Part shown: positions 1 through 5,547 of the stretch, one piece after another
Layout: the number at the start of each line of letters is the position of its first letter
Numbering within the stretch: position 1 is the stretch's first letter
Position numbers and translations under genes: made by a program
Assembly (NCBI GenBank): GCA_003520365.1
Contig: DOUW01000544.1
Location: 1 to 5,766 of the forward strand
Origin: Massilia sp.
Lineage (GTDB): Bacteria > Pseudomonadota > Gammaproteobacteria > Burkholderiales > Burkholderiaceae_D
Direction: 5' to 3'
DNA length: 5,766 bases
Notes under the pieces: generated by a model
Databases searched by the model: none
Seen by the model: only the letters and a program-made list of their open reading frames with translations
Told to the model about the DNA's origin: nothing

Positions 1-151
1 CGGCAAGCTCGGTCGCCGCGATCTGGCCGGTGGCCGAGGTCCCGGCGGCGGCGCCTGCGCGCGCCGATGCGACCGCGCTGCTGGTGGCGAATCCGAGCCC
101 CAGCACGGAGAGCCATTTGAACGTGCCAACCATGAAGGCGTAGGTTTTCAT
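1..151 (-). CDS. N-terminus of a secreted or membrane protein, cut by window edge
   Basis: Only the first 50 codons are present; the gene runs off the left edge. The product starts MKTYAFMVGTFKWLSVLGLG, with lysines at 2 and 12, a hydrophobic stretch at about residues 13-21, then a small-residue run with a plausible signal peptidase I site after SAVASA (residues 24-29). The rest is rich in Ala, Gly, Ser and Thr. I do not recognise the family. The ATG overlaps the TGA of the upstream lipoprotein gene (ATGA, 148-151), typical of translational coupling, and a GAGGGGG stretch about 10 bases upstream could serve as ribosome binding site. A second in-frame ATG lies at codon 7. The alternative is that this is not a separate gene but the continuation of the lipoprotein gene after a one-base slip in that G run; then the hydrophobic stretch would be internal, not a signal peptide. 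Confidence 0.5.
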   Translation of the reverse strand, partial: MKTYAFMVGTFKWLSVLGLGFATSSAVASARAGAAAGTSATGQIAATELA

Positions 152-831
152 GCGCGCGCCGCCCCCTCGGACAGTCCCTGCGTCCACAGGACGATCCATT
201 CCGCTTCATCCGCGCTCAAAGGCTGGTGAACGATCTCGAGCGGATGCACGGATTCGGTCCAGTGATAACGCTGCAGCGCCGGATCGAGCGGCGGTGCGAC
301 CAGCACCCGGCCGCGGCACAGCCTGAACGGCGACACCGTGAGCTCCTCGCCGGAGTCGAGCTTGAGCGTGAAAGGCACGCCGCGGTCGCGCGCTTGCACC
401 AGCTGTTCCGCCATCCGCAGCTTGTCGCCGCTCTTGTATCCATCGACTTCGGCGAGCACGTCGCCGGCGCGCAGGCCGGACGACGGGTCGGCGGCGATCA
501 CCGTCAGGTTTTCGTCCAGGCCCAGTGCGCGCACCCAGGCCACGCGGATGTCGTCGTCCAGGCCATAGGTGGTCATGGCATCGAACGGCAATTCATACTC
601 GTTGGCGCAGCCGCTGTCGGCGGCAGCGGCCGAGCGTACGATGGCCGGCCGGAACGAGACGGCCGCATCGCTGAAGTCCCGCATGTTCGCGATGAGCCGG
701 CTGTCCAACGGGCGGCCGTCGTCCACCGTCAGCGGCGTCGTCCCGCATCCGGCCAGTCCAACGAGGAAAAATGCAGCCGTGAAAGCCGATGTGAACGCCG
801 CGGTGAAAGCTGGGTTCGTACTCTTGAACAC
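148..831 (-). CDS. PDZ-domain lipoprotein (hypothetical)
   Basis: A 227-residue protein from a GTG start. Residues 1-28 form a lipoprotein signal peptide ending in lipobox L26-A27-G28-C29, so Cys29 is expected to be lipidated and the protein held at a membrane facing the periplasm. Residues 103-180 look like a PDZ domain, with the carboxylate-loop/turn signature SSGLRAGDVLAEVDG at about 117-131. Cys75 and Cys172 could pair. Such PDZ modules occur in periplasmic proteases and secretion proteins, but no HExxH or serine-protease motif is visible, so no enzymatic role can be claimed. GTG at 831 is chosen because GGAGGGAGGA sits 7 bases upstream; the in-frame ATG at 858 lacks a binding site and lies inside a -10-like CATAAT. 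The open frame reaches back to 1200 but runs antisense through the DUF2501 gene. The stop overlaps the next gene by 4 bases. Confidence 0.72.
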   Translation of the reverse strand: MFKSTNPAFTAAFTSAFTAAFFLVGLAGCGTTPLTVDDGRPLDSRLIANMRDFSDAAVSFRPAIVRSAAAADSGCANEYELPFDAMTTYGLDDDIRVAWVRALGLDENLTVIAADPSSGLRAGDVLAEVDGYKSGDKLRMAEQLVQARDRGVPFTLKLDSGEELTVSPFRLCRGRVLVAPPLDPALQRYHWTESVHPLEIVHQPLSADEAEWIVLWTQGLSEGAARA

Positions 832-838
832 CGCTCTT

Positions 839-848
839 TCCTCCCTCC
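839..848 (-). promoter_or_regulatory. Strong ribosome binding site setting a GTG start
   Basis: On the minus strand GGAGGGAGGA ends 7 bases before the GTG at 829-831. This purine run decides the start of the PDZ lipoprotein and places the lipobox Cys at residue 29, a usual distance for a lipoprotein signal. Confidence 0.65.
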
Positions 849-856
849 ACCCGAGC

Positions 857-883
857 ATTATGTAAACCGCCGTCCGCAGGCAA
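857..883 (-). promoter_or_regulatory. Possible promoter of the lipoprotein gene
   Basis: On the minus strand a -35-like TTGCCT (878-883) is followed after 15 bases by CATAAT (857-862), one mismatch from the -10 consensus. The spacer is shorter than optimal, so this is tentative. A transcript from here would begin near 850, just upstream of the purine-rich binding site, and would exclude the ATG at 858 as a start codon. No plausible plus-strand promoter for the divergent DUF2501 gene was found between 832 and 994. Confidence 0.3.
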
Positions 884-994
884 TTGGACCAAAGCCGTAC
901 CGCCAACCGCGGGCGCCGGGAGTCGGACCAAGGCCCCATTGCGCGCACGCCGTTCCGGGCCGACCATGGCGGCGAGACTGCGCGGAGGTGCATG

Positions 995-1417
995 ATGAAA
1001 CTTGTGATGTCGGGGCTGGCGCCCCTGGTGTTCGCCGCAACGCTCCTGCCGCACAGTGCAGGCGCCCAGGTCGAAGGCCTGTTGAACAAGGGCGGCCACG
1101 GCGGCGGCCTGAAAGGACTGGCCGGCATGGCGAGCGGCCCCATGACGTCCGGCAGCATGGGGAATGTCGCCGGGCTGCTGCAGTACTGCATCGGCAACAA
1201 TTACCTGAGCGGCGAAGGTGCGTCCTCCGTCAAGGACCAGCTGATGGGCAAGCTCCCCGCCGGCAGCGAGAACAAGGACCCGGGCTACAGCGACGGCCGG
1301 AAGGGTCTGCTACACGGCAGTAACGGCAACATGCTGAACCTGGGCGGCGGCCTGACGGCCGAGGTCACAAAAAAGGCCTGCGATACCGTGCTGGCCCAGG
1401 CCAAGTCTTTCCTCTGA
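995..1417 (+). CDS. DUF2501 domain protein (YjjA-like), secreted
   Basis: A 140-residue protein. Residues 1-24 are a signal peptide (MK, hydrophobic core, AGA before Q25), so export to the periplasm is expected. The mature part has a Gly-rich stretch (about 28-61), then the conserved pattern of the DUF2501/YjjA family: LLQYCIGNNYLS with Cys65, a VKDQLMGKL segment, DPGYSDGRKGLLHGSNG, and the end VTKKACDTVLAQAKSFL with Cys129. The two cysteines are conserved in the family as I recall it and may form a disulfide. The family's function is unknown. The ATG at 995 is preferred over the one at 992 because GGAGGT (984-989) then lies 5 bases away rather than 2; the open frame extends upstream to 884 but that part has no signal-peptide sense. 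It is divergent from the PDZ lipoprotein gene and converges on the toxin gene. Confidence 0.88.
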   Translation: MKLVMSGLAPLVFAATLLPHSAGAQVEGLLNKGGHGGGLKGLAGMASGPMTSGSMGNVAGLLQYCIGNNYLSGEGASSVKDQLMGKLPAGSENKDPGYSDGRKGLLHGSNGNMLNLGGGLTAEVTKKACDTVLAQAKSFL

Positions 1418-1480
1418 GGCCGGCCCAGCTGCCGGCGGGGCGCAAGCCCGCTCCCAGGCGCCGAAGTCCGCCGTAGACGC

Positions 1481-1518
1481 GCGGCGAGCGCACCTACGCA
1501 GCGGCCCACGCTCGCCGC
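1481..1518. other. Inverted repeat between convergent genes
   Basis: GCGGCGAGCG (1481-1490) and its exact reverse complement CGCTCGCCGC (1509-1518) flank an 18-base loop. It lies between the ends of the DUF2501 gene (plus) and the nucleotidyltransferase gene (minus), where a bidirectional transcription stop would be expected. No T-run follows on either strand and the loop is long, so it is not a canonical intrinsic terminator. Confidence 0.35.
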
Positions 1519-1546
1519 CAACGTCTTCATTTACTGCATCAACGTG

Positions 1547-2233
1547 CTACGGCCGGGAACTGGGCGTAGCCCCATCCTGGAGTGCTGAGCTAAAAACCGA
1601 CAGCCGCTCTCTTAACAGACCCGCGGCATGCTCGTACGTTGGTGTGTAATCCAGGGTTGCAATTGCCTCAAACTGCATCTTGAGCTGCTCGGCGTTCGTT
1701 TCGAGCTGCAGCAGAATGGTATCGACGTGCTTGACCAGGAATCGACCCGCAGCGTCCAACGCCTCTGGCTCCTTCTCGGCCACCAGAGCAAAATCGAACA
1801 GATCGCGGGCCGTCAATCGATTGCCGCGATGCCAGAATTTTTTAGCAATGATCTCGGCGGAGGTCTCGACTTTCACCTCTCTCCCCAGCAGTTCCTGCAG
1901 AACATAGGGATCCTTGGTCAGGTTGGGCGATGCCACGAAATCGATCTCGCCTTCAGCTAGAAACAATTTGACGAAATTCGCCGCTTCCGTGTAATCGGTA
2001 GTCAGGTTCTCGGCGCGTGAACTCAAACGCGGACTGACATAGCCTAGTGCTTGCGGATCTGGAACGAAAATGTCGATATCCTTGCTGAAGCGATGATTAT
2101 GCCGCAACATCAGCACTGTCCCGCCGCCAAATGTCCAGTAGAGGTTCTTCGTGCCGCGCTCAAGTACATCGTCGATCAGCGACAGCGCATGCCGGAACAA
2201 TTCCTTCCAGTTTTCCGGCTGGTTCATCCCCAT
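1547..2233 (-). CDS. AbiEii/AbiGii-type nucleotidyltransferase toxin
   Basis: A 228-residue protein with the hallmarks of the AbiEii/AbiGii (DUF1814) toxins, which belong to the nucleotidyltransferase fold. Residues 36-39 are GGGT, followed by VLMLRHNHRFSKDIDIF with Ser50 and the metal-binding pair Asp52/Asp54 (DxD). EGEIDF (95-99) likely gives the third carboxylate, Asp98. Residues 127-147 carry the family's second signature, EIIAKKF...R...TARDLFD, with Lys131/132, Arg143, Asp144 and Asp147. In this family such residues support NTP transfer; studied relatives (MenT) modify tRNA 3' ends, but the target here is unknown. All motif positions look intact, so it is probably active. The start overlaps the antitoxin gene by 10 bases; alternatively translation begins at codon 3 (ATG at 2227), giving a 4-base ATGA overlap. 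No strong ribosome binding site precedes either, which points to coupled translation and lower toxin yield. Base composition is visibly more A+T-rich than the flanks. Confidence 0.9.
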   Translation of the reverse strand: MGMNQPENWKELFRHALSLIDDVLERGTKNLYWTFGGGTVLMLRHNHRFSKDIDIFVPDPQALGYVSPRLSSRAENLTTDYTEAANFVKLFLAEGEIDFVASPNLTKDPYVLQELLGREVKVETSAEIIAKKFWHRGNRLTARDLFDFALVAEKEPEALDAAGRFLVKHVDTILLQLETNAEQLKMQFEAIATLDYTPTYEHAAGLLRERLSVFSSALQDGATPSSRP

Positions 2234-2709
2234 ACGGTTCGGTGCGCATGCAGTTCGTGAGCCCAGCTTGCGAGATGCTGGATTATTTTTCGTGGCGTCA
2301 CGGTCGACGAGTGTTGGGCGGCCTCGTAAACAGCCTTCACGACGACAGGAAGCGGCGTCTCGTCCAGCAAGGTCATCAAGTGAGGACGGAATTCGGGACG
2401 AGCTTCGCCCGACTCCAGCATTTGCGCCAGGATTTCGGGGGAAAGCGGGGTCTTGTAGCTGGTGCTGGCCGTCCTTGCAGCTACGGCAAGTGCATGGTTC
2501 AGGCCTTTTGCCGGCTCAGCCTGGAGGTCCAGTCCCAACACGCCCAGGATGTGAGCTAGCTTGGCGTAGCCGAGATCACGCAATGTGCCGTTCTCCAGCT
2601 GGTTGATCGTCGTACGCGACAGCTCCGTCAGCCTGGCGAGCTGTTCCTGTGTCAGTCCGAGCTCCGACCGTTGCTTCCTGATGCGAGCGCCAATCTCGGA
2701 TAAACGCAT
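2224..2709 (-). CDS. XRE-family HTH antitoxin/regulator
   Basis: A 161-residue protein, first gene of the two-gene module. Residues 4-60 are a Cro/C1-type helix-turn-helix: RIRKQRSELGLTQEQLARLTELSRTTINQLENGT shows helix 2 (about 20-29) and recognition helix 3 (about 31-41). Residues 70-161 are a separate, mostly helical domain, including EFRPHLMTLLDETPLPVVVKAV and a KIIQHLASWAHEL ending, which I cannot assign to a named family. By position and overlap with the AbiEii-type toxin it is the expected antitoxin and autorepressor. Classical AbiEi antitoxins have a winged-helix N-terminus rather than an XRE fold, so this is a variant arrangement. AGGA (2716-2719) lies 6 bases before the ATG at 2707-2709, a good ribosome binding site, unlike the toxin gene. 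Palindromes overlap the putative promoter just upstream. Whether it neutralises the toxin by contact, by modification or only through repression cannot be read from sequence. Confidence 0.87.
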   Translation of the reverse strand: MRLSEIGARIRKQRSELGLTQEQLARLTELSRTTINQLENGTLRDLGYAKLAHILGVLGLDLQAEPAKGLNHALAVAARTASTSYKTPLSPEILAQMLESGEARPEFRPHLMTLLDETPLPVVVKAVYEAAQHSSTVTPRKIIQHLASWAHELHAHRTVWG

Positions 2710-2723
2710 GACGAGTCCTAAAA

Positions 2724-2745
2724 AATGTTAAGTATGTTGAACATT
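2724..2745. promoter_or_regulatory. Palindromic operator candidate for the XRE regulator
   Basis: In an A+T-rich patch between the antitoxin ATG and its putative promoter, AATGTT (2724-2729) and AACATT (2740-2745) form an inverted repeat with a 10-base gap. Nested in it is a perfect 11-base palindrome, ATGTTGAACAT (2734-2744). The nested site overlaps the candidate -10, so a bound XRE dimer would block transcription. Autorepression of this kind is common for XRE antitoxins; binding here is inferred. Confidence 0.5.
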
Positions 2746-2769
2746 AAACCGTTTGCGCGCCGAGTGCAA
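2741..2769 (-). promoter_or_regulatory. Candidate promoter of the toxin-antitoxin operon
   Basis: On the minus strand TTGCAC (2764-2769) is separated by exactly 17 bases from TAATGT (2741-2746). The -10 is a weak match; CATACT a little downstream is an alternative without a clear -35. Its position 32 bases or more upstream of the antitoxin ATG and its overlap with palindromic sequence support a regulated promoter. Confidence 0.4.
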
Positions 2770-2985
2770 GCATTCCTTCCAAGCCCCGCAGACGCTTCGA
2801 TGCTTGGCTACCTGCTTACCTGCCTCCCAGGGGGGCGGGGAGACGACAGCGCCTTTGCGAATCGATAGCGGCGCCCTGCTCCACCACGTCGGGACATGAG
2901 CGGACAAGGATCGGTTGGCCGAAGTACCGGATGCGCCGGCGCGCATGACGGCCGGCGGCGAACTTGAAGAAATTACCCGGACACT
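2746..2985. other. Non-coding stretch between toxin-antitoxin module and maeB
   Basis: Apart from the promoter parts at its left end, I see no credible gene in this stretch; open frames crossing it lack binding sites and family features. It holds weak inverted repeats only: CAAGCAT/ATGCTTG (2767-2773 and 2800-2806) and ATGCGC/GCGCAT (2931-2936 and 2941-2946). It may mark the junction between the A+T-richer cassette and GC-rich core DNA, but no transposase remnant, tRNA or att-like direct repeat was recognised. Confidence 0.5.
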
Positions 2986-3035
2986 CCCGGGCATGCGCTG
3001 CCCGGGAACGCACGCCGGCATGACCGGCGTGCGTT
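2986..3035 (-). terminator. Two tandem stem-loops downstream of maeB
   Basis: Starting 8 bases after the maeB stop on the minus strand is a perfect 12-base-pair stem (arms 3024-3035 and 3007-3018, CCGGCGTGCGTT with its complement) with a 5-base loop. Immediately next comes an 8-base-pair stem CCCGGGCA/TGCCCGGG (2986-2993 and 2999-3006) with a 5-base loop. Their place and strength suggest transcription termination or 3'-end protection. No clean T-run follows; only a T-rich TAATTTCTTC lies about 10 bases further on, so termination may be imperfect. Confidence 0.65.
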
Positions 3036-3042
3036 GTTCGCG

Positions 3043-5256
3043 TCAGCGCACGCCGGCGACGGCCAGCGCGGTCATGTTGACGATGCGGCGTACGGTCGCG
3101 CTCGGGCTGAGGATGTGCACGGGCTTGGCCGCGCCCAGCAGGATGGGGCCGACGGTCACGCCCTTGCCTGCCGCCACCTTGAGCACGTTGAACAGGATGT
3201 TCGCGGCGTCCAGCGATGGCATCACCAGCAGGTTGGCGCTGCCGGCGAAGCCAGTCACGCCGTCCGGCTGGTAGAGACGGCGGATCTCCTCGGACAGCGC
3301 GGCGTCGCCGTGCACTTCGCCGATCAGGGCCAGCTCCGGCGCGCTTGCAGCCAGCAGCTCGCGCGCTTCGCGCATCTTGCGCGCCGACGGACGCTCGGAC
3401 GAGCCGAAGATCGAATGCGACAGCAGCGCGGCCTTCGGTTCCAGGCCGAAGTGGCGCAGTTCGGTCGCGGCCAGGCGCGTGATGTCGGCCAGTTCCTGGG
3501 CCGTCGGGTTGTCGTTGACGTAGGTGTCGGTGATGAACAGGGTCAGCTTGTCCAGCACCAGCGCATTCATCGCCGCCAGCGCGCCGGCGCCGGGGGCGGT
3601 GCCGATCACGTCGCGCACGTGGACCAGGTGGCTGTCGTAGCTGCCCTGCATGCCGCAGATGAGCGCGTCGACGTCGCCCGACTGCAGCAGGCGCGTGCCT
3701 TGCAGGGTGGCGTCGCCGCTGCCGTCCGGCTCGGCCAGGACGTAGTCGACGTCGCGCTTCAGGCGCAGGCCGGACTGCTTCACTGCCTGCTCCACGGCTG
3801 CCGCGCTGCCGATCAGCACCGGCTTGGCCAGGCCTTCGTCGACCACGGTCTGCACCGCGCGCAGCACGCGCCCGTCGGTGCCTTCGGCGTAGGCGACGCG
3901 GCGCAGATTGGCCTTGGCCTTGGCGAACACCGGTTTCATGAAGAAGCCGGTGTGATAGATCATTTCGCCCAGGCGCGCACGGTAGGCGTCCATGTCCGTG
4001 ATCGGACGCGTGGCGACGCCCGAGCTTGCTGCAGCTTCGGCGACGGCCGGCGCGATCGCCGCCATCAGGCGCGGATCGAAGGGTTTCGGGATGATGTATT
4101 CCGGACCGAACGTCAGGTCCTGGCCGGCATAGGCTTCGGCCACGGTGTCGTTGGCCTCGGCCTCGGCCAGGCGCGCGATCGCGCCCACGCAGGCCAGCTT
4201 CATCTCGTCGGTGATGCGGGTCGCGCCGCAGTCCAGGGCGCCGCGGAAGATGTAGGGGAAGCACAGCACGTTGTTGACCTGGTTCGGGTAGTCCGAACGG
4301 CCGGTGGCGACGATGCAGTCCGGACGCGCGGCCTTGGCCACTTCCGGACGGATTTCCGGTTCCGGATTGGCCAGGGCCAGGATCACGGGACGCTCGGCCA
4401 TGGTCTTGACCATTTCGCCGCTGAGCACGCCGGCGGTCGAGCAGCCGAGGAAGACGTCGGCGCCGTTCACGATGTCGCCCAGGGTGCGGGCAGCCGTATC
4501 CTGCGCATAGCGCGCCTTGTTGGCTTCCATGTTGGCCTCGCGGCCCTGCCAGATCACGCCCTTCGAGTCGGTCACGAAGATGTTTTCCTGCTTCACGCCC
4601 AGGCTCACCATCATGTCGAGGCAGGCGATCGCCGCGGCGCCGGCGCCGGAAGCGGCCAGCTTGATTGCACCGATATCCTTGCCGACGACTTTCAGGGCGT
4701 TGATCAGGGCGGCGCTGGAGATGATCGCGGTGCCGTGCTGGTCGTCGTGGAAGACCGGGATGTTCATGCGCTCGCGCAGCTTCTTCTCGATGTAGAAGCA
4801 CTCGGGCGCCTTGATGTCCTCGAGGTTGATGCCGCCGACCGTGGGCTCGAGCATGGCGATGGCCTCGACCAGCTTGTCCGGGTCGTTTTCCGCCAGTTCC
4901 AGGTCGAACACGTCGACCCCGGCGAATTTCTTGAACAGGCAGCCTTTCCCTTCCATCACCGGCTTCGAGGCCAGCGGGCCGATATTGCCCAGGCCGAGCA
5001 CGGCGGTGCCGTTGGTAATCACGGCCACCAGGTTGGCGCGCGAGGTGTAGTCGGCGGCGGTTGCCGGGTCGGCTGCGATTTCCTCGCAGGCGTAGGCGAC
5101 GCCCGGCGAATAGGCCAGCGACAGGTCGCGCTGGTTCGACAGGGGTTTGGTCGCGACCACTTCGATCTTGCCGCGCACCGGGCTGCGGTGGTATTCGAGC
5201 GCGTCAGCGCGCAGTTGGGTATCGTCGTTGTCGTCGCGCTTGGTGTTACTGCTCAT
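3043..5256 (-). CDS. maeB: MaeB-type malic enzyme with phosphotransacetylase-like domain
   Basis: A 737-residue cytoplasmic enzyme, near the family's usual 750-770. It oxidatively decarboxylates malate to pyruvate and CO2, giving NADPH or NADH for anaplerotic balance and reducing power. The malic domain holds Tyr49 in LAYSPGVA, Lys104 in EGKGCLF (the catalytic Lys by alignment with human malic enzyme), and metal ligands Glu146-Asp147 (NLEDI) and Asp171-Asp172 in HDDQHGTA. The Rossmann part has GAGAAA (204-209) and ANPEPEI at 296-302, followed by [12 protein letters not shown]. Residues about 440-737 are the phosphotransacetylase-like domain; in studied MaeB proteins it lacks transferase activity and senses acetyl-CoA, so allosteric inhibition is likely. 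NADP preference is assumed from MaeB; NAD-using relatives share this layout. AAGGAAG (5261-5267) sits well before the ATG. No convincing promoter was found upstream. Tandem stem-loops follow the stop. Confidence 0.96.
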   Translation of the reverse strand: MSSNTKRDDNDDTQLRADALEYHRSPVRGKIEVVATKPLSNQRDLSLAYSPGVAYACEEIAADPATAADYTSRANLVAVITNGTAVLGLGNIGPLASKPVMEGKGCLFKKFAGVDVFDLELAENDPDKLVEAIAMLEPTVGGINLEDIKAPECFYIEKKLRERMNIPVFHDDQHGTAIISSAALINALKVVGKDIGAIKLAASGAGAAAIACLDMMVSLGVKQENIFVTDSKGVIWQGREANMEANKARYAQDTAARTLGDIVNGADVFLGCSTAGVLSGEMVKTMAERPVILALANPEPEIRPEVAKAARPDCIVATGRSDYPNQVNNVLCFPYIFRGALDCGATRITDEMKLACVGAIARLAEAEANDTVAEAYAGQDLTFGPEYIIPKPFDPRLMAAIAPAVAEAAASSGVATRPITDMDAYRARLGEMIYHTGFFMKPVFAKAKANLRRVAYAEGTDGRVLRAVQTVVDEGLAKPVLIGSAAAVEQAVKQSGLRLKRDVDYVLAEPDGSGDATLQGTRLLQSGDVDALICGMQGSYDSHLVHVRDVIGTAPGAGALAAMNALVLDKLTLFITDTYVNDNPTAQELADITRLAATELRHFGLEPKAALLSHSIFGSSERPSARKMREARELLAASAPELALIGEVHGDAALSEEIRRLYQPDGVTGFAGSANLLVMPSLDAANILFNVLKVAAGKGVTVGPILLGAAKPVHILSPSATVRRIVNMTALAVAGVR

Positions 5257-5483
5257 GTTGCTTCCTTAAATGATATGGCTATCCAGAAGTACCTCGGGCT
5301 GGCGGTGCCAGGCAATGTTATCGCAAGACCTGGGGCGCGGCCCGTCCAGAGTACTATCGGGTCTGCTAGTTTAACCGATGGACAAGTTTTGCTCCCGCCG
5401 CGCCCCCATTGGGCGTCCAGGCCGGTCGGCTTGACGGCCGACGGAGCGGAAGGCGAGTATCCCGGCCCTGCCACGATTGCGGC

Positions 5484-5497
5484 TTGACTTCGGTCAA
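5484..5497 (+). other. TTGAC-TTCG-GTCAA hairpin upstream of the His-rich gene
   Basis: A perfect 5-base inverted repeat closes a TTCG loop with a C-G pair, the unusually stable C(UUCG)G tetraloop if transcribed. It sits about 35 bases upstream of the extended -10. As DNA it is a 14-base palindromic site that could bind a regulator; as RNA it would matter only if transcription starts further upstream. A+T-rich sequence follows. Confidence 0.35.
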
Positions 5498-5528
5498 ATA
5501 TAAAATTGTTACTGCACGAAAACTGCCG

Positions 5529-5537
5529 TGCTATACT
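5529..5537 (+). promoter_or_regulatory. Extended -10 promoter of the His-rich gene
   Basis: TGCTATACT carries TG one base before TATACT, which differs from the -10 consensus at one base. No good -35 lies 17 bases upstream, as expected for an extended -10 promoter that may need an activator. Two ACTGC copies (5511-5515, 5522-5526) spaced one helical turn and a GCACG/CGTGC inverted repeat (5514-5518, 5527-5531) abut it. The predicted transcript start at about 5543-5545 leaves almost no leader before the ATG at 5548. Confidence 0.55.
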
Positions 5538-5547
5538 GATGTGATCT

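Larger units (their letters stand above)
5257..5547. other. Divergent intergenic region with several small hairpins
   Basis: This 291-base gap separates maeB (minus) from the His-rich gene (plus). It contains the maeB ribosome binding site and the extended -10 promoter of the His-rich gene. Small inverted repeats include CGCCC/GGGCG (5401-5415) and GTCGGC/GCCGAC (5425-5442). CGGCTTGAC occurs twice, at 5427-5435 and 5480-5488. I found no convincing -35/-10 pair for maeB and no coding sequence. Confidence 0.55.

Noticed and set aside
832..1200. N-terminal extension of the lipoprotein frame up to 1200
   Set aside because: The extension would bury the lipobox signal peptide internally and runs antisense through the DUF2501 gene; the GTG at 831 has a strong binding site.
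226..1323. 365-codon plus-strand frame across the lipoprotein and DUF2501 genes
   Set aside because: Arg-rich shadow that overlaps two genes with clear signal peptides and family motifs in other frames.
1419..1436. GCCGGC...GCCGGC hairpin right after the DUF2501 stop as a terminator
   Set aside because: Only 6 pairs, no T-run, and GCCGGC is self-complementary and common in such GC-rich DNA.
2816..4801. 661-codon minus-strand frame overlapping maeB
   Set aside because: Arg/Pro/Gly-rich out-of-frame translation of maeB with no domain; no binding site at its start.
5268..5280. TATCAT on the minus strand as a maeB -10 box
   Set aside because: Although close to consensus, it would start transcription within the ribosome binding site and has no -35 at the right distance.
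3034..5487. 817-codon open frame on the plus strand, opposite maeB
   Set aside because: It is the antisense shadow of maeB: GC-rich codon bias keeps this frame open. The product is a low-complexity mix of Arg, Gly, Ala, His and Asp with no family feature, while the minus-strand frame has every malic enzyme motif.
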